Positions 43,633 to 51,670 of a stretch of DNA of 64,000 nucleotides are shown here, one piece after another (the first letter of the stretch is position 1; each line of letters starts with the position of its first letter). Location of the stretch: positions 124,001 through 188,000 of the forward strand of contig CAVRLX010000006.1 in the NCBI GenBank assembly GCA_963721725.1, in the 5' to 3' direction. The translations under genes were made by a program, and so were the position numbers. A model generated the notes under the pieces. The model did no database searches. It saw only the letters and a program-made list of their open reading frames with translations, and was not told the origin of the DNA. The DNA is from RI-153 sp963721725 (lineage in GTDB: Bacteria > Chloroflexota > Anaerolineae > Caldilineales > Caldilineaceae).

Positions 43633-46600
43633 TCATTCTTTACTGACCAGCGGCACATAGATCTGCGAGCCGAGCGTAAAGATCACCTCGGTGCTGGCGG
43701 TGATGTTGGCACTGTCGGTGGCGGTGAGGCGCACGGTGTGGAGGCCGGGCGTCAGGGTAGAGAGTTCAACCTCATAGCCTGTGCCCACAACCGTGCCATC
43801 CACTGACCATTGCAATTTCTCTGCGGCCAACAGCCCATCTTCGTCGTCCATGGCCCCGCCCACTAAGATCACCGTGGCGGTTTCGGTGAAGTGCGCGCCA
43901 TCGGCCGGGGTGTTGATGGAGGGCTGCGGCGCGTGGTTCTGTACGGTGAAGGGGGCGTCCGAACTGTCCATGCCCGTGTTGAGGCCATCGCTGGCGATGA
44001 CGCGCACCAGTGCTTGCGTGCTGCCGGGCAGACCGGCGGTGTCGCTGATCACATACGACGTGTTGCCGGTGCCGTTGATCAACGCCATCCAGGTTGCGCC
44101 GTTGTCGGGGCTGTATTGCACGGTGTAGCGCACCACATCGCCGGCGTCAGCGTCGCTCCCCTGCCAGCGGATCGTCGTGGTCTTGCTGATCACCTCGCCG
44201 CCGTTGGGTTCAAGCACAGTGACCACAGGGTCGTTGGCGGTGACGGGCAGCGTATCCAATGGGATCTCTGGCGCGGCGGGGTTGGAGATTTCGACGCGGG
44301 CCAGCCCTGCGGGGGCGGGCACAGAGACTACAAAGACGCGGCCTTCGCTGTGTTCAAAGGGCGGCGTGGTCAGGAATTCGCGATGTTCAATGACGTTGTT
44401 GTTGGCGTCGAAGAGGGTGAGCAGCAAGGGCAGCGGCGGTTCCTCGTCGTCGGTCCACACCCGCGAGCGCATGATCACTTGGGCCATGACCACGTTTTCC
44501 AGCTTTTCGGCGGGCAGGGTTTGGGGGGCAAGTTTGTAGCTAAGCGAGACGTCCAGCCCATCGCCGGTATCGGTGTAGACGCCGGTGATCAGTAGGATTT
44601 CGTCGCTCTCCAACAGTTCGCGCACCATGCCATCGGCAGCCGCGGCCAAGAGCGAGTTGTTGGTCTCGCTGCGTACGCCGTTCCAGGTGTAGTCCGAGAC
44701 CCATTGCGGCGAACCATAGGACATAAAGTCTTTGGCCCCGTCAGGCGCGATCACCGACATGCTGCGGCGGTCGAAGCCATAGTGATTGAACAGCCCAACG
44801 TTGCCGATTTGACAAGGCGGATAGGGGTAGGCGGGGTTGAGGCCGCTGGGGCTGCCACAGTTGACATGCTGCCAGCGACTCCCAAAGGCGCCGTTATAGT
44901 TGTGCGCCAATTCCTGGGCCATGGTCATGCCGCCACGTGGCGACGAGAAGCCAGAGCCGCCAGTTTCCATCTTGACAAACGAGGCGTTGAAGACAAAGTT
45001 GGCATAGCCCAACAGCCCGCCTGTGGGCGCGTTGCCGGGGACCATGCCGATCCAATGCGTGTGCGCGCCGGAACTGTTACAGCCCGATGGGTTGGCGGTG
45101 AAGGTGTCCCAGGCGATGAGCAGCGCCATCAGGCCGTCTTTGTCGCCGGGCAGATTCCACGAACACGAACTGAGCCAGAGGAAGCCGCACGGTCGCGAAA
45201 GATCGCTGCTGTTTTGATAGACGCGGAAATCAGAGAGCGGCCACACTGTTTTGAAGCGATCCACAATATCCCAGAAGCCCGCCGAGCCAGTGGTAAAGTT
45301 GGCAACGGAGGTGCGCACAGGGCGGAAGACGAGACAGATAGGCGCTTCGTTGCCAAAGCTGCGTGTGTGCGAGAAGGTGTTGTTGCTCTCGTTGACTTCG
45401 GTCAGGGCATTAAACGGATCGATCTCGGCGCGGAACTCCACCGCGCCAGTGCGCCAACTGGCGGGAATCCAGAAATTAGCCGAGACGTTGAGATTGCCAC
45501 GGTTGGGGAAGGCTGGCCCGGCGCTGGGGCCAAAGTTAATCGGCGAGAGCGGCGAACCGGGCAGTTGGCTGCCGCCGCGGAAGCCGCGCAGCCGGATTGT
45601 CACTGAGCCGACGCTGGAGGGCGCGGCCTGGGGATAGACACGCACAAAGGTCTCTTTGTTCGCCACCAGCCCCACGCCAGAGTTGGCGTCTTGGATGCCC
45701 TGGGTGATCTCCATGCGGCTAATGCTGAGATCCAACGTGATGGGCGTGTTGGTGGGGATGGGCGTACGCGTCGGCGTGTTGGTGATGGTGCGTGTCGCCG
45801 TCGGTGTACGCGTCGGTGTACGTGTGGGCGTATTCGTGGGCACGCGCGTAGCGGTGCGCGTGGCCGATGCGGTCGCGGTGACCGTCGGCGTGCGCGTGGG
45901 CACGGTGGTCGAAGTGGCTATGCTTGTGCTGGTTGCTTCTCCTTCTCTAGTGGGCGTCACTGTGCTCGTGAGGGTCGCTTCGCCCTCTCTGGTCGGCGTC
46001 GCTGTGCTTGTGGCCGTGACATCACCCTGTTTCGTGGGCGTTGCCGTGACATCACCCTGCTTCGTAGGCGTCGCTGTGCTCGTAGCAGTCGCTTCACCCT
46101 CTTTGGTCGGCGTCGCTGTGCTTGTGGCCGTGACATCGCCCTGTTTTGTGGGCGTCGCTGTACTTGTGGCCGTGACATCACCCTGTTTCGTGGGCGTCGC
46201 CGTGGGTGTTGGCTCCTGCACGCCGGGGATCAGGTAATCCTCGGTTTCGCCAGAGGTGTAGCCAACGCGGGGGCCGCTGCCGTCAGCGCTGCTGGCCGGC
46301 TGCTCGCTGATGGTGATACGCAGCCAGCGGCTGTCGGCGGGATCTTTGACATAGGGCAGAAGATCGGGGCTTGTAAAGGTGAATGTCCCCGCCGATGCGA
46401 AGGAGATCACCTGATTTTGCACGGCCCATTCGTTGCTGAGGCCATTCTCACACTGTTGCACCTCGCCCCATTTGCCGTTGTGGTCCCAGTCGATCCAGAC
46501 GTTGACGTAGACTTTTTCCAGCCCGACCACCAGTGATGTAGCAGTGTAGGTGATCTTGGTCGGTTTACAGTGGACAAAGGGGGCAAGGGGATCCAGGCCA

Positions 46601-47565
46601 TCATCGGCCAGATCTTGATCCGGCTTGTTATTCTTGGGATCGATATTGTTCACCGTGTCGGCGTCGGGACCGCTGTCGGCCTCGTTTTCGGCGGTGATGG
46701 CCTTGCCCAGGTGGAAGCGCAGCGGTTGGTTGGCATGGCGCGGCCCAACGCATGGGAAGCGGCCCGAGAAGACCGTGGGGAAGTCTGCCATTACGGCAGG
46801 GTAGGCTGTCATCGGCCCGCCCACGGTGTTACTGCTGTCGGGGGCATCGCCCAGATCAGGAAAGGATTTGCACGCGCTGGCCGATCCCAGTTTTACGCGC
46901 TGCCATGTCTGTGGTTGATCGGAGAACTGGGCGCTGGGCCAGCCATGATCATCACCCTGGTCGTTGACTGCATGGTGATAGACCGCCAAGCCAAAGGCGG
47001 CGTCACAGGGTCCTTCCCCAAAGGCCGTCGAGACCAGGGTTAAGGGGATCGACCATTCGACAATGTCGTTGTCTGTGGCCGAGGCAATGCCGCTCCATCC
47101 AGTCAAGTCAATGGGAATGTAGCTATTGGGAGCGCCGCTGCCTTTGTAGCTGCTCATGGCTCCGTCTGCGATCATAACCTGGAGCGCGTAGTCCTCATCT
47201 TGGGCAACCGGCTCGCGCCCGTCGTCTCGATCCAGATAGAGACGGCCAAAGCGTTCTTTGAGCGTGCCGTAGGAACCATTCATACACACGTAGAGCGTCT
47301 TGCCGTCATGTTGCAGATAGAGGGTTGCGGTTGTTTGATATGAGTCGGGAAAGGTGAACTTGGCGGCAGCAGCATACTCGGATTGGAGATCACAGTTGCC
47401 ATTAATATTCATCCCCGCCTCGGAGAGAGGGATGCTGACAGGATCGGTGATTTCCAATGCGGGAGCGGCGTAGAGACGGGTTGCCATCAGACCGCCAGCC
47501 ACAATGCCCACAAAAAAAAGGCAGAAAAGGGTCTGCGTCCATAACGAATTCGGGGATCTCTGCAT
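43633..47565 (-). CDS. Large secreted multidomain protein with GEVED, Thr/Pro linker, CARDB, peptidase-like and Ig-like domains
   Basis: A 1310-residue exported protein. Residues 1-33 form a signal peptide ending RLYAAPA. A carbohydrate-binding-like region (about 35-220) precedes a GEVED-type domain (about 240-455, ending GETEDYLIPG). A Thr/Pro linker (about 455-630) holds repeated TPTKQGDVTATSTA units. A CARDB domain follows (SVTIRLRGFRGG... EVNESNNTFS). A peptidase-like region has TMAQELAHNYNG at residues 881-892, where the first His of an HExxH motif is replaced by Gln884, with a later WQHVNCG. The C-terminus has Ig-like domains (TVLEPNGGEVISKTTTIRW) and ends SQIYVPLVSKE. It is probably a cell-surface or extracellular protein; proteolytic activity is uncertain. 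GAGAGGAGTCCCT precedes ATG 47565. Confidence 0.8.
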   Translation of the reverse strand: MQRSPNSLWTQTLFCLFFVGIVAGGLMATRLYAAPALEITDPVSIPLSEAGMNINGNCDLQSEYAAAAKFTFPDSYQTTATLYLQHDGKTLYVCMNGSYGTLKERFGRLYLDRDDGREPVAQDEDYALQVMIADGAMSSYKGSGAPNSYIPIDLTGWSGIASATDNDIVEWSIPLTLVSTAFGEGPCDAAFGLAVYHHAVNDQGDDHGWPSAQFSDQPQTWQRVKLGSASACKSFPDLGDAPDSSNTVGGPMTAYPAVMADFPTVFSGRFPCVGPRHANQPLRFHLGKAITAENEADSGPDADTVNNIDPKNNKPDQDLADDGLDPLAPFVHCKPTKITYTATSLVVGLEKVYVNVWIDWDHNGKWGEVQQCENGLSNEWAVQNQVISFASAGTFTFTSPDLLPYVKDPADSRWLRITISEQPASSADGSGPRVGYTSGETEDYLIPGVQEPTPTATPTKQGDVTATSTATPTKQGDVTATSTATPTKEGEATATSTATPTKQGDVTATPTKQGDVTATSTATPTREGEATLTSTVTPTREGEATSTSIATSTTVPTRTPTVTATASATRTATRVPTNTPTRTPTRTPTATRTITNTPTRTPIPTNTPITLDLSISRMEITQGIQDANSGVGLVANKETFVRVYPQAAPSSVGSVTIRLRGFRGGSQLPGSPLSPINFGPSAGPAFPNRGNLNVSANFWIPASWRTGAVEFRAEIDPFNALTEVNESNNTFSHTRSFGNEAPICLVFRPVRTSVANFTTGSAGFWDIVDRFKTVWPLSDFRVYQNSSDLSRPCGFLWLSSCSWNLPGDKDGLMALLIAWDTFTANPSGCNSSGAHTHWIGMVPGNAPTGGLLGYANFVFNASFVKMETGGSGFSSPRGGMTMAQELAHNYNGAFGSRWQHVNCGSPSGLNPAYPYPPCQIGNVGLFNHYGFDRRSMSVIAPDGAKDFMSYGSPQWVSDYTWNGVRSETNNSLLAAAADGMVRELLESDEILLITGVYTDTGDGLDVSLSYKLAPQTLPAEKLENVVMAQVIMRSRVWTDDEEPPLPLLLTLFDANNNVIEHREFLTTPPFEHSEGRVFVVSVPAPAGLARVEISNPAAPEIPLDTLPVTANDPVVTVLEPNGGEVISKTTTIRWQGSDADAGDVVRYTVQYSPDNGATWMALINGTGNTSYVISDTAGLPGSTQALVRVIASDGLNTGMDSSDAPFTVQNHAPQPSINTPADGAHFTETATVILVGGAMDDEDGLLAAEKLQWSVDGTVVGTGYEVELSTLTPGLHTVRLTATDSANITASTEVIFTLGSQIYVPLVSKE

Positions 47566-48036
47566 AGGGACTCCTCTCAGGAGAACATGGATCAGATAGG
47601 CTTACTTTATCGGAAAACGACAGGCCCATGAAGATGGGCAGTACATGGGCCAAAACACAGGGGAGAGCGCTAAACAGTCGGGGAAAGGGTGAACCACCAG
47701 CGTAGCAATCAGAAACAAGGGGATCAACGGCACGCACAGCTACACAGTCAAATCATAGCGTCATTTGGCGTCGAACGCAACCGATTTCGGTGTGTCTTTG
47801 AACACAGAATTGGGGTGTCTATATGAATGGTAGACACGGGTGGAAATCTGACGCATGGTAAAGTCCATGAAGTGCCGGGGACTTGTGCATACTCATTTTC
47901 GTCAAATAGCCTAAACTATACCGCTGACCTCACAAGGTTTGCATCGTAGCCGGATTTGGTTCTATACTTTCTGCGTACACCCCACTTGTAATTCCTATCG
48001 CACGTCGCTTGTTGTTCCCACCAAAGGAGAAGAAAG
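47566..48036. promoter_or_regulatory. Divergent regulatory region upstream of the sugar-binding protein gene
   Basis: This 471-base gap separates divergent genes. A plus-strand promoter candidate is TTGCAT (47939-47944), an 18-base spacer and TATACT (47963-47968). Further upstream a GTGTCTA...TAGACAC inverted repeat (47815-47837) could be an operator. AAAGGAGAAGAAAG precedes the binding-protein ATG. No ORF is evident. Confidence 0.55.
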
Positions 48037-49407
48037 ATGTCCGTCCAAAGACGTACTGTGAGTCGTCGTGATTTTCTGCGCTTGGCCGCCGCCGCGGGTG
48101 GCGTTGCTGCCCTGGCTGCCTGCGCCGCGCCTGTCGCCCCTTCGGCTGGCACCACCGGGGGCGGAGAAGCCGCTGCCCCGTCTACTGAACCTGTGGAACT
48201 GCGTATTTCCATTCTGCAAGGTCCCCCCGTAGAACCCGTCAACGAATTTCTGAGCGAGGCCACCAGCGCCAAGCATCCCAACGTCACCACCAAATTTGAG
48301 TTTATCAGCGGTGATTTGGCCGAGTTGGTCTATGCCCAAGCCGCAGCCGGCACCCTGGCGGATGTATTCTTCAGCGCCGATCTCTATGCCGTGCCTTTTG
48401 CCAAAAATGACGTTTCCCTCGACCTGAAGCCGTTGGCCGAGAGCGATCCCGATGTGGATCTGAATGATGTTTTCCCGGCCATGCTTGGCCTGGGCACGGT
48501 GGACAACGAGATTCACTTCTTGCCCTCTGGCCTGGATGTGGTCACGATGTATTACAACAAGACGCTCTTTGAACAGGCCGGGGCCGAGCTGCCCACGGAT
48601 ACTTGGACTTGGGACGACCTGATCGCCAATACAAAGTTGATCACCGAGATGGAGCAGGACGAGAACGGCAACCCCAAGTATTGGGGCCTCTCCAACGCCA
48701 CCTGGAATTGGTGGGCAACCATCTATCCGTGGGTGGTGGGCCATGGCGGACAGATCCTCTCCGGCGAGAAATCCACATGGTCGGATCCAAACACAGTAGC
48801 AGGCTTGCAGGCCTATGCCGACCTGTGGAGCAAACACAACATCGCCCAGCCCTTGGGGTTGGATGTGGGTGGCGATTCCTTCCAATTGGGCCGGGCTGCT
48901 ATCTATACTCACATTCAAGCCCTGCGCACGCCTATCCGCACCAATGTGGCCGATAAATTTGAGTGGGATGTCCAACTCATGCCGCTCATGCCCGATGGCA
49001 AACATCGCACGGGTATGGGGACCTGGGGCATGTCGGCCTATGCCAAGAGCAAACATCCGGAACTGGCCTATCAGTATGTGAAAAACATCATTACGCCTGA
49101 AGTACAGACAAAGATGACCCAGGCCGAGATCATTGTGCCGCTGCTGCGTTCCATCGCCGAACAAGGCGATTGGATGGAAGGTCTGGCAACACCTCCGCAG
49201 AACTTTATGGCCTTTGTCAACGGCGCCGATGATGCAATTCTGCCGGTGATGGATCATCCGGCGGACTGTGGCAGCTTCTATGTCGGCGTGGTAAATCAAT
49301 CCTATACGGCCGCGCTGGAAGCGGTGATCCGTGGCACCAAGGGCGCAGAAGAAGCCTTTGCCGAAGCCGACGCCACCATCCAAAGCTGTATGGATGAGAA
49401 TAGCTAA
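48037..49407 (+). CDS. Carbohydrate ABC transporter substrate-binding lipoprotein (Tat signal)
   Basis: A 456-residue family 1 extracellular solute-binding protein. The N-terminus has the twin-arginine motif SRRDFLRLAA followed by a lipobox (ALAAC), so it is exported folded by Tat and lipid-anchored. A Gly/Ala/Thr spacer follows, then VELRISILQGPPVEP and typical binding-protein segments (FISGDLAELVYAQAAAGTLADVFF, LPSGLDVVTMYYNKTLFEQAG, TDTWTWDDLIANTKLI, GTWGMSAYAKSKHPELAYQYVKNI). It delivers a sugar or oligosaccharide to the two permeases downstream. No ATPase is encoded with them, so a shared MsmK-like ATPase is likely used. Confidence 0.9.
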   Translation: MSVQRRTVSRRDFLRLAAAAGGVAALAACAAPVAPSAGTTGGGEAAAPSTEPVELRISILQGPPVEPVNEFLSEATSAKHPNVTTKFEFISGDLAELVYAQAAAGTLADVFFSADLYAVPFAKNDVSLDLKPLAESDPDVDLNDVFPAMLGLGTVDNEIHFLPSGLDVVTMYYNKTLFEQAGAELPTDTWTWDDLIANTKLITEMEQDENGNPKYWGLSNATWNWWATIYPWVVGHGGQILSGEKSTWSDPNTVAGLQAYADLWSKHNIAQPLGLDVGGDSFQLGRAAIYTHIQALRTPIRTNVADKFEWDVQLMPLMPDGKHRTGMGTWGMSAYAKSKHPELAYQYVKNIITPEVQTKMTQAEIIVPLLRSIAEQGDWMEGLATPPQNFMAFVNGADDAILPVMDHPADCGSFYVGVVNQSYTAALEAVIRGTKGAEEAFAEADATIQSCMDENS

Positions 49408-49418
49408 GCTGGACTGAG

Positions 49419-49458
49419 GCGGGGGATGAGAGGGGAAGTTTCTTCTCTCATCCCCCGC
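49419..49458 (+). terminator. Intra-operon terminator/attenuator
   Basis: GCGGGGGATGAGAG (49419-49432) pairs perfectly with 49445-49458 and is followed by TTTTGTTG. Located between the binding-protein and permease genes, it would reduce downstream expression, a usual way to keep the binding protein in excess. Confidence 0.8.
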
Positions 49459-49571
49459 TTTTGTTGTCCATTCATCTTGGGCGATTCCAACGGTTATCTG
49501 GAAATCTGTAACATCTGCGGATCTTTACTGCTTTGGATTGGCCTTGTCATTTTCATTGGGAGGTTGGCCGC

Positions 49572-50528
49572 ATGGCTGTGGAAACAATTCGTTCATCCAG
49601 TAGCCCAAAACCAGAGAAGTCCTTTTGGGCACGTCTTTTCAGCACAAAACGTCGTCGCGATACCGTCGAAGGCTATCTCTTCATTATGCCGGTTGTGCTG
49701 GGGCTATTGCTCTTCACCATCGGCCCGATGCTGGCTTCTTTTTATATTAGCTTCACCAAATACCCGATCCTGCGTTCGCCCGAATGGATCGGTCTGCGCA
49801 ACTATGTCAACATGTTCACCAAAGAGCCAAACTTCTGGCAGTCGGTCAAGGTGACCATGCTCTATGCGGTGACGGCCGTGCCGCTGGGCATTTTGGGTGC
49901 ATTTCTGCTGGCGCTGCTCCTGAATCAGCGCATCAAGGGCATGGGCTTCTTTCGCACCAGTTTCTATATCCCCACGATTGTGCCAGCGGTGGCGAGTGCG
50001 GTGTTGTGGGGTTGGCTGTTAAATCCAGATTATGGGCTAATCAACGCCATGCTCAAGGTGGTAGGGTTGCCCACATCGCGCTTTTTGGGCGAGCCAGATT
50101 CGGCGCTGGCCTCCCTGGTTTTGATGAGTTTATGGGGGGTGGGCGGGGGAATGGTCATCTATTTGGCTGGACTACAAGGCATCCCCGAATCTTTCTACGA
50201 AGCCGCCAAAATTGACGGGGCCAGCAGTCGGCAACTTTTTCGATATATCACCGTGCCGCTGATGACGCCCACGCTTTTCTTTGGGCTGGTGATGGGCTTG
50301 ATCGGGGCCTTCCAATATTTCACCGAAGCGTTCATTTTGACCCAGGGTGGCCCCCTCTTTTCCACCTACTTTTACAGTCTCATGGTCTATGAACGGGCCT
50401 TCCGCTTTACTCAGATGGGCATGGCCGCGGCCATGGCCTGGGTGCTGTTGGTGGTGGTGCTGGTCCTGACGCTGTTGGTCTTCCGCAGTTCTGCCCTGTG
50501 GGTCTTTTACGAAACCGAGGTGAAATAG
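49572..50528 (+). CDS. Carbohydrate ABC transporter permease (UgpA/MalF-like)
   Basis: A 318-residue inner-membrane permease with six predicted helices, beginning with GYLFIMPVVLGLLLFTIGPMLASFYISF. The EAA loop is SFYEAAKIDGASSRQLFRYITVPLMTP, which contacts the ATPase. GGGAGGTTGGCCGC precedes ATG 49572; the upstream in-frame extension to 49533 is not conserved. It pairs with the next gene to form the channel for the sugar bound by the lipoprotein encoded upstream. Confidence 0.92.
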   Translation: MAVETIRSSSSPKPEKSFWARLFSTKRRRDTVEGYLFIMPVVLGLLLFTIGPMLASFYISFTKYPILRSPEWIGLRNYVNMFTKEPNFWQSVKVTMLYAVTAVPLGILGAFLLALLLNQRIKGMGFFRTSFYIPTIVPAVASAVLWGWLLNPDYGLINAMLKVVGLPTSRFLGEPDSALASLVLMSLWGVGGGMVIYLAGLQGIPESFYEAAKIDGASSRQLFRYITVPLMTPTLFFGLVMGLIGAFQYFTEAFILTQGGPLFSTYFYSLMVYERAFRFTQMGMAAAMAWVLLVVVLVLTLLVFRSSALWVFYETEVK

Positions 50529-50530
50529 TT

Positions 50531-51418
50531 ATGGTAGACGGTCAGGAGATGCATCTTGGTCTCAACGATATCCGTTTGGGCCGACCGAAACAGGCGCTCT
50601 ATATCATCCTCATCTACGTGGTCTTGATTGCGGGGGCGATTGTCTTTCTGCTGCCCCTGTTCTGGTTGATCACTACATCGCTCAAAGAAAATTCGGAAGT
50701 CTACGTTTTCCCGCCCACCTTTATCCCAGAAACATTTCGGTGGCAGAACTTCCCCGATGGCTGGTTTTATCAAGGGATGAACTTCTCGCGCTGGCTGCAA
50801 AACACGATATTTATCACCGTCATCGTTACCACTGGCTCCATCCTGGCCTCGTCCTTGTGTGCCTATGGCTTTGCGCGCATCAAGTTCCCCGGACGTGATC
50901 TCTGGTTTATGATGGTGCTTGCCTCTGTCATGTTGCCTGGCGCCGTCACCCTGATTCCGCTCTATATTATTTATGCGCGCATCGGCTGGCTGGGAACTTT
51001 TTATCCGCTCACCATACCGGCTTTCTTTGGGGGCGGCGCGTTTAACATTTTTCTACTGCGCCAATTTTTCACGACGGTTCCTATGGAATTAGAGGAAGCC
51101 GCCATTCTAGATGGGGCCAATCGCTTTCGGCTGTGGTGGCAAATTATGCTGCCGCTTAGCAAACCAGCGCTGGCAACGGTGGCTGTCTTTACCTTTCAGG
51201 GGGTCTGGAATGATTTTTACGGACCGCTGATCTTCCTGACCGATCCCGAAACCTATACCCTCGCTCTGGGTATCAGCTTTTTCCGAGGACTCTATAACAC
51301 AGAGATTCCCTTGATGATGGCGATGTCTTTTCTGATGGTGATCCCCACCCTGCTTGTCTTCTTTTTTGCCCAACGCTTGATGATCCGGGGGGTTGTTCTC
51401 ACCGGCATCAAAGGGTAA
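50531..51418 (+). CDS. Carbohydrate ABC transporter permease (UgpE/MalG-like)
   Basis: A 295-residue permease, the second half of the channel. Six membrane segments begin with ALYIILIYVVLIAGAIVFLLPLFWLITTSLKE, and the EAA loop is ELEEAAILDGANRFRLWWQIMLPLSKPALAT. ATG 50531 lies two bases after the previous stop and uses GAGGTGAAATAGTT as its ribosome site, so the genes are coupled. A strong terminator at 51437 closes the operon. Confidence 0.92.
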   Translation: MVDGQEMHLGLNDIRLGRPKQALYIILIYVVLIAGAIVFLLPLFWLITTSLKENSEVYVFPPTFIPETFRWQNFPDGWFYQGMNFSRWLQNTIFITVIVTTGSILASSLCAYGFARIKFPGRDLWFMMVLASVMLPGAVTLIPLYIIYARIGWLGTFYPLTIPAFFGGGAFNIFLLRQFFTTVPMELEEAAILDGANRFRLWWQIMLPLSKPALATVAVFTFQGVWNDFYGPLIFLTDPETYTLALGISFFRGLYNTEIPLMMAMSFLMVIPTLLVFFFAQRLMIRGVVLTGIKG

Positions 51419-51436
51419 CCCTGCCGTTGCAACCGC

Positions 51437-51475
51437 AAAAAGCCGCCTTTTCTCTTCCGAGACAGGCGGCTTTTT
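51437..51475 (+). terminator. Rho-independent terminator of the sugar ABC operon
   Basis: AAAAAGCCGCCT (51437-51448) pairs with AGGCGGCTTTTT (51464-51475), ending in a T run. Confidence 0.88.
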
Positions 51476-51526
51476 GATTGGAAATTGCGCCCTCGGCGAC
51501 CCCGGCCCTGCTCTGTTTTCCTGCGC

Positions 51527-51555
51527 TTGAACTCCCGCCAGAGATATGGTATAAA
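51527..51555 (+). promoter_or_regulatory. Sigma-70-type promoter of the lamin-tail giant gene
   Basis: TTGAAC (51527-51532) and TATAAA (51550-51555) are separated by 17 bases, about 115 bases before the ATG at 51671. Confidence 0.65.
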
Positions 51556-51670
51556 CCCAGGAATTGCCAAGACCATCCGGTGATTGTGTCATCGCCTTCT
51601 CTCAACGTCGCACAACACTCCCCGTGCCCTGGTCTCTCTCTGCTGATTATCTGTTGCGGAGTGGAGAACA

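Noticed and set aside
47995..49383. A 462-codon open frame opposite the sugar-binding lipoprotein gene
   Set aside because: It is an antisense shadow of a clear Tat-lipoprotein gene; its sequence has no recognisable domain.
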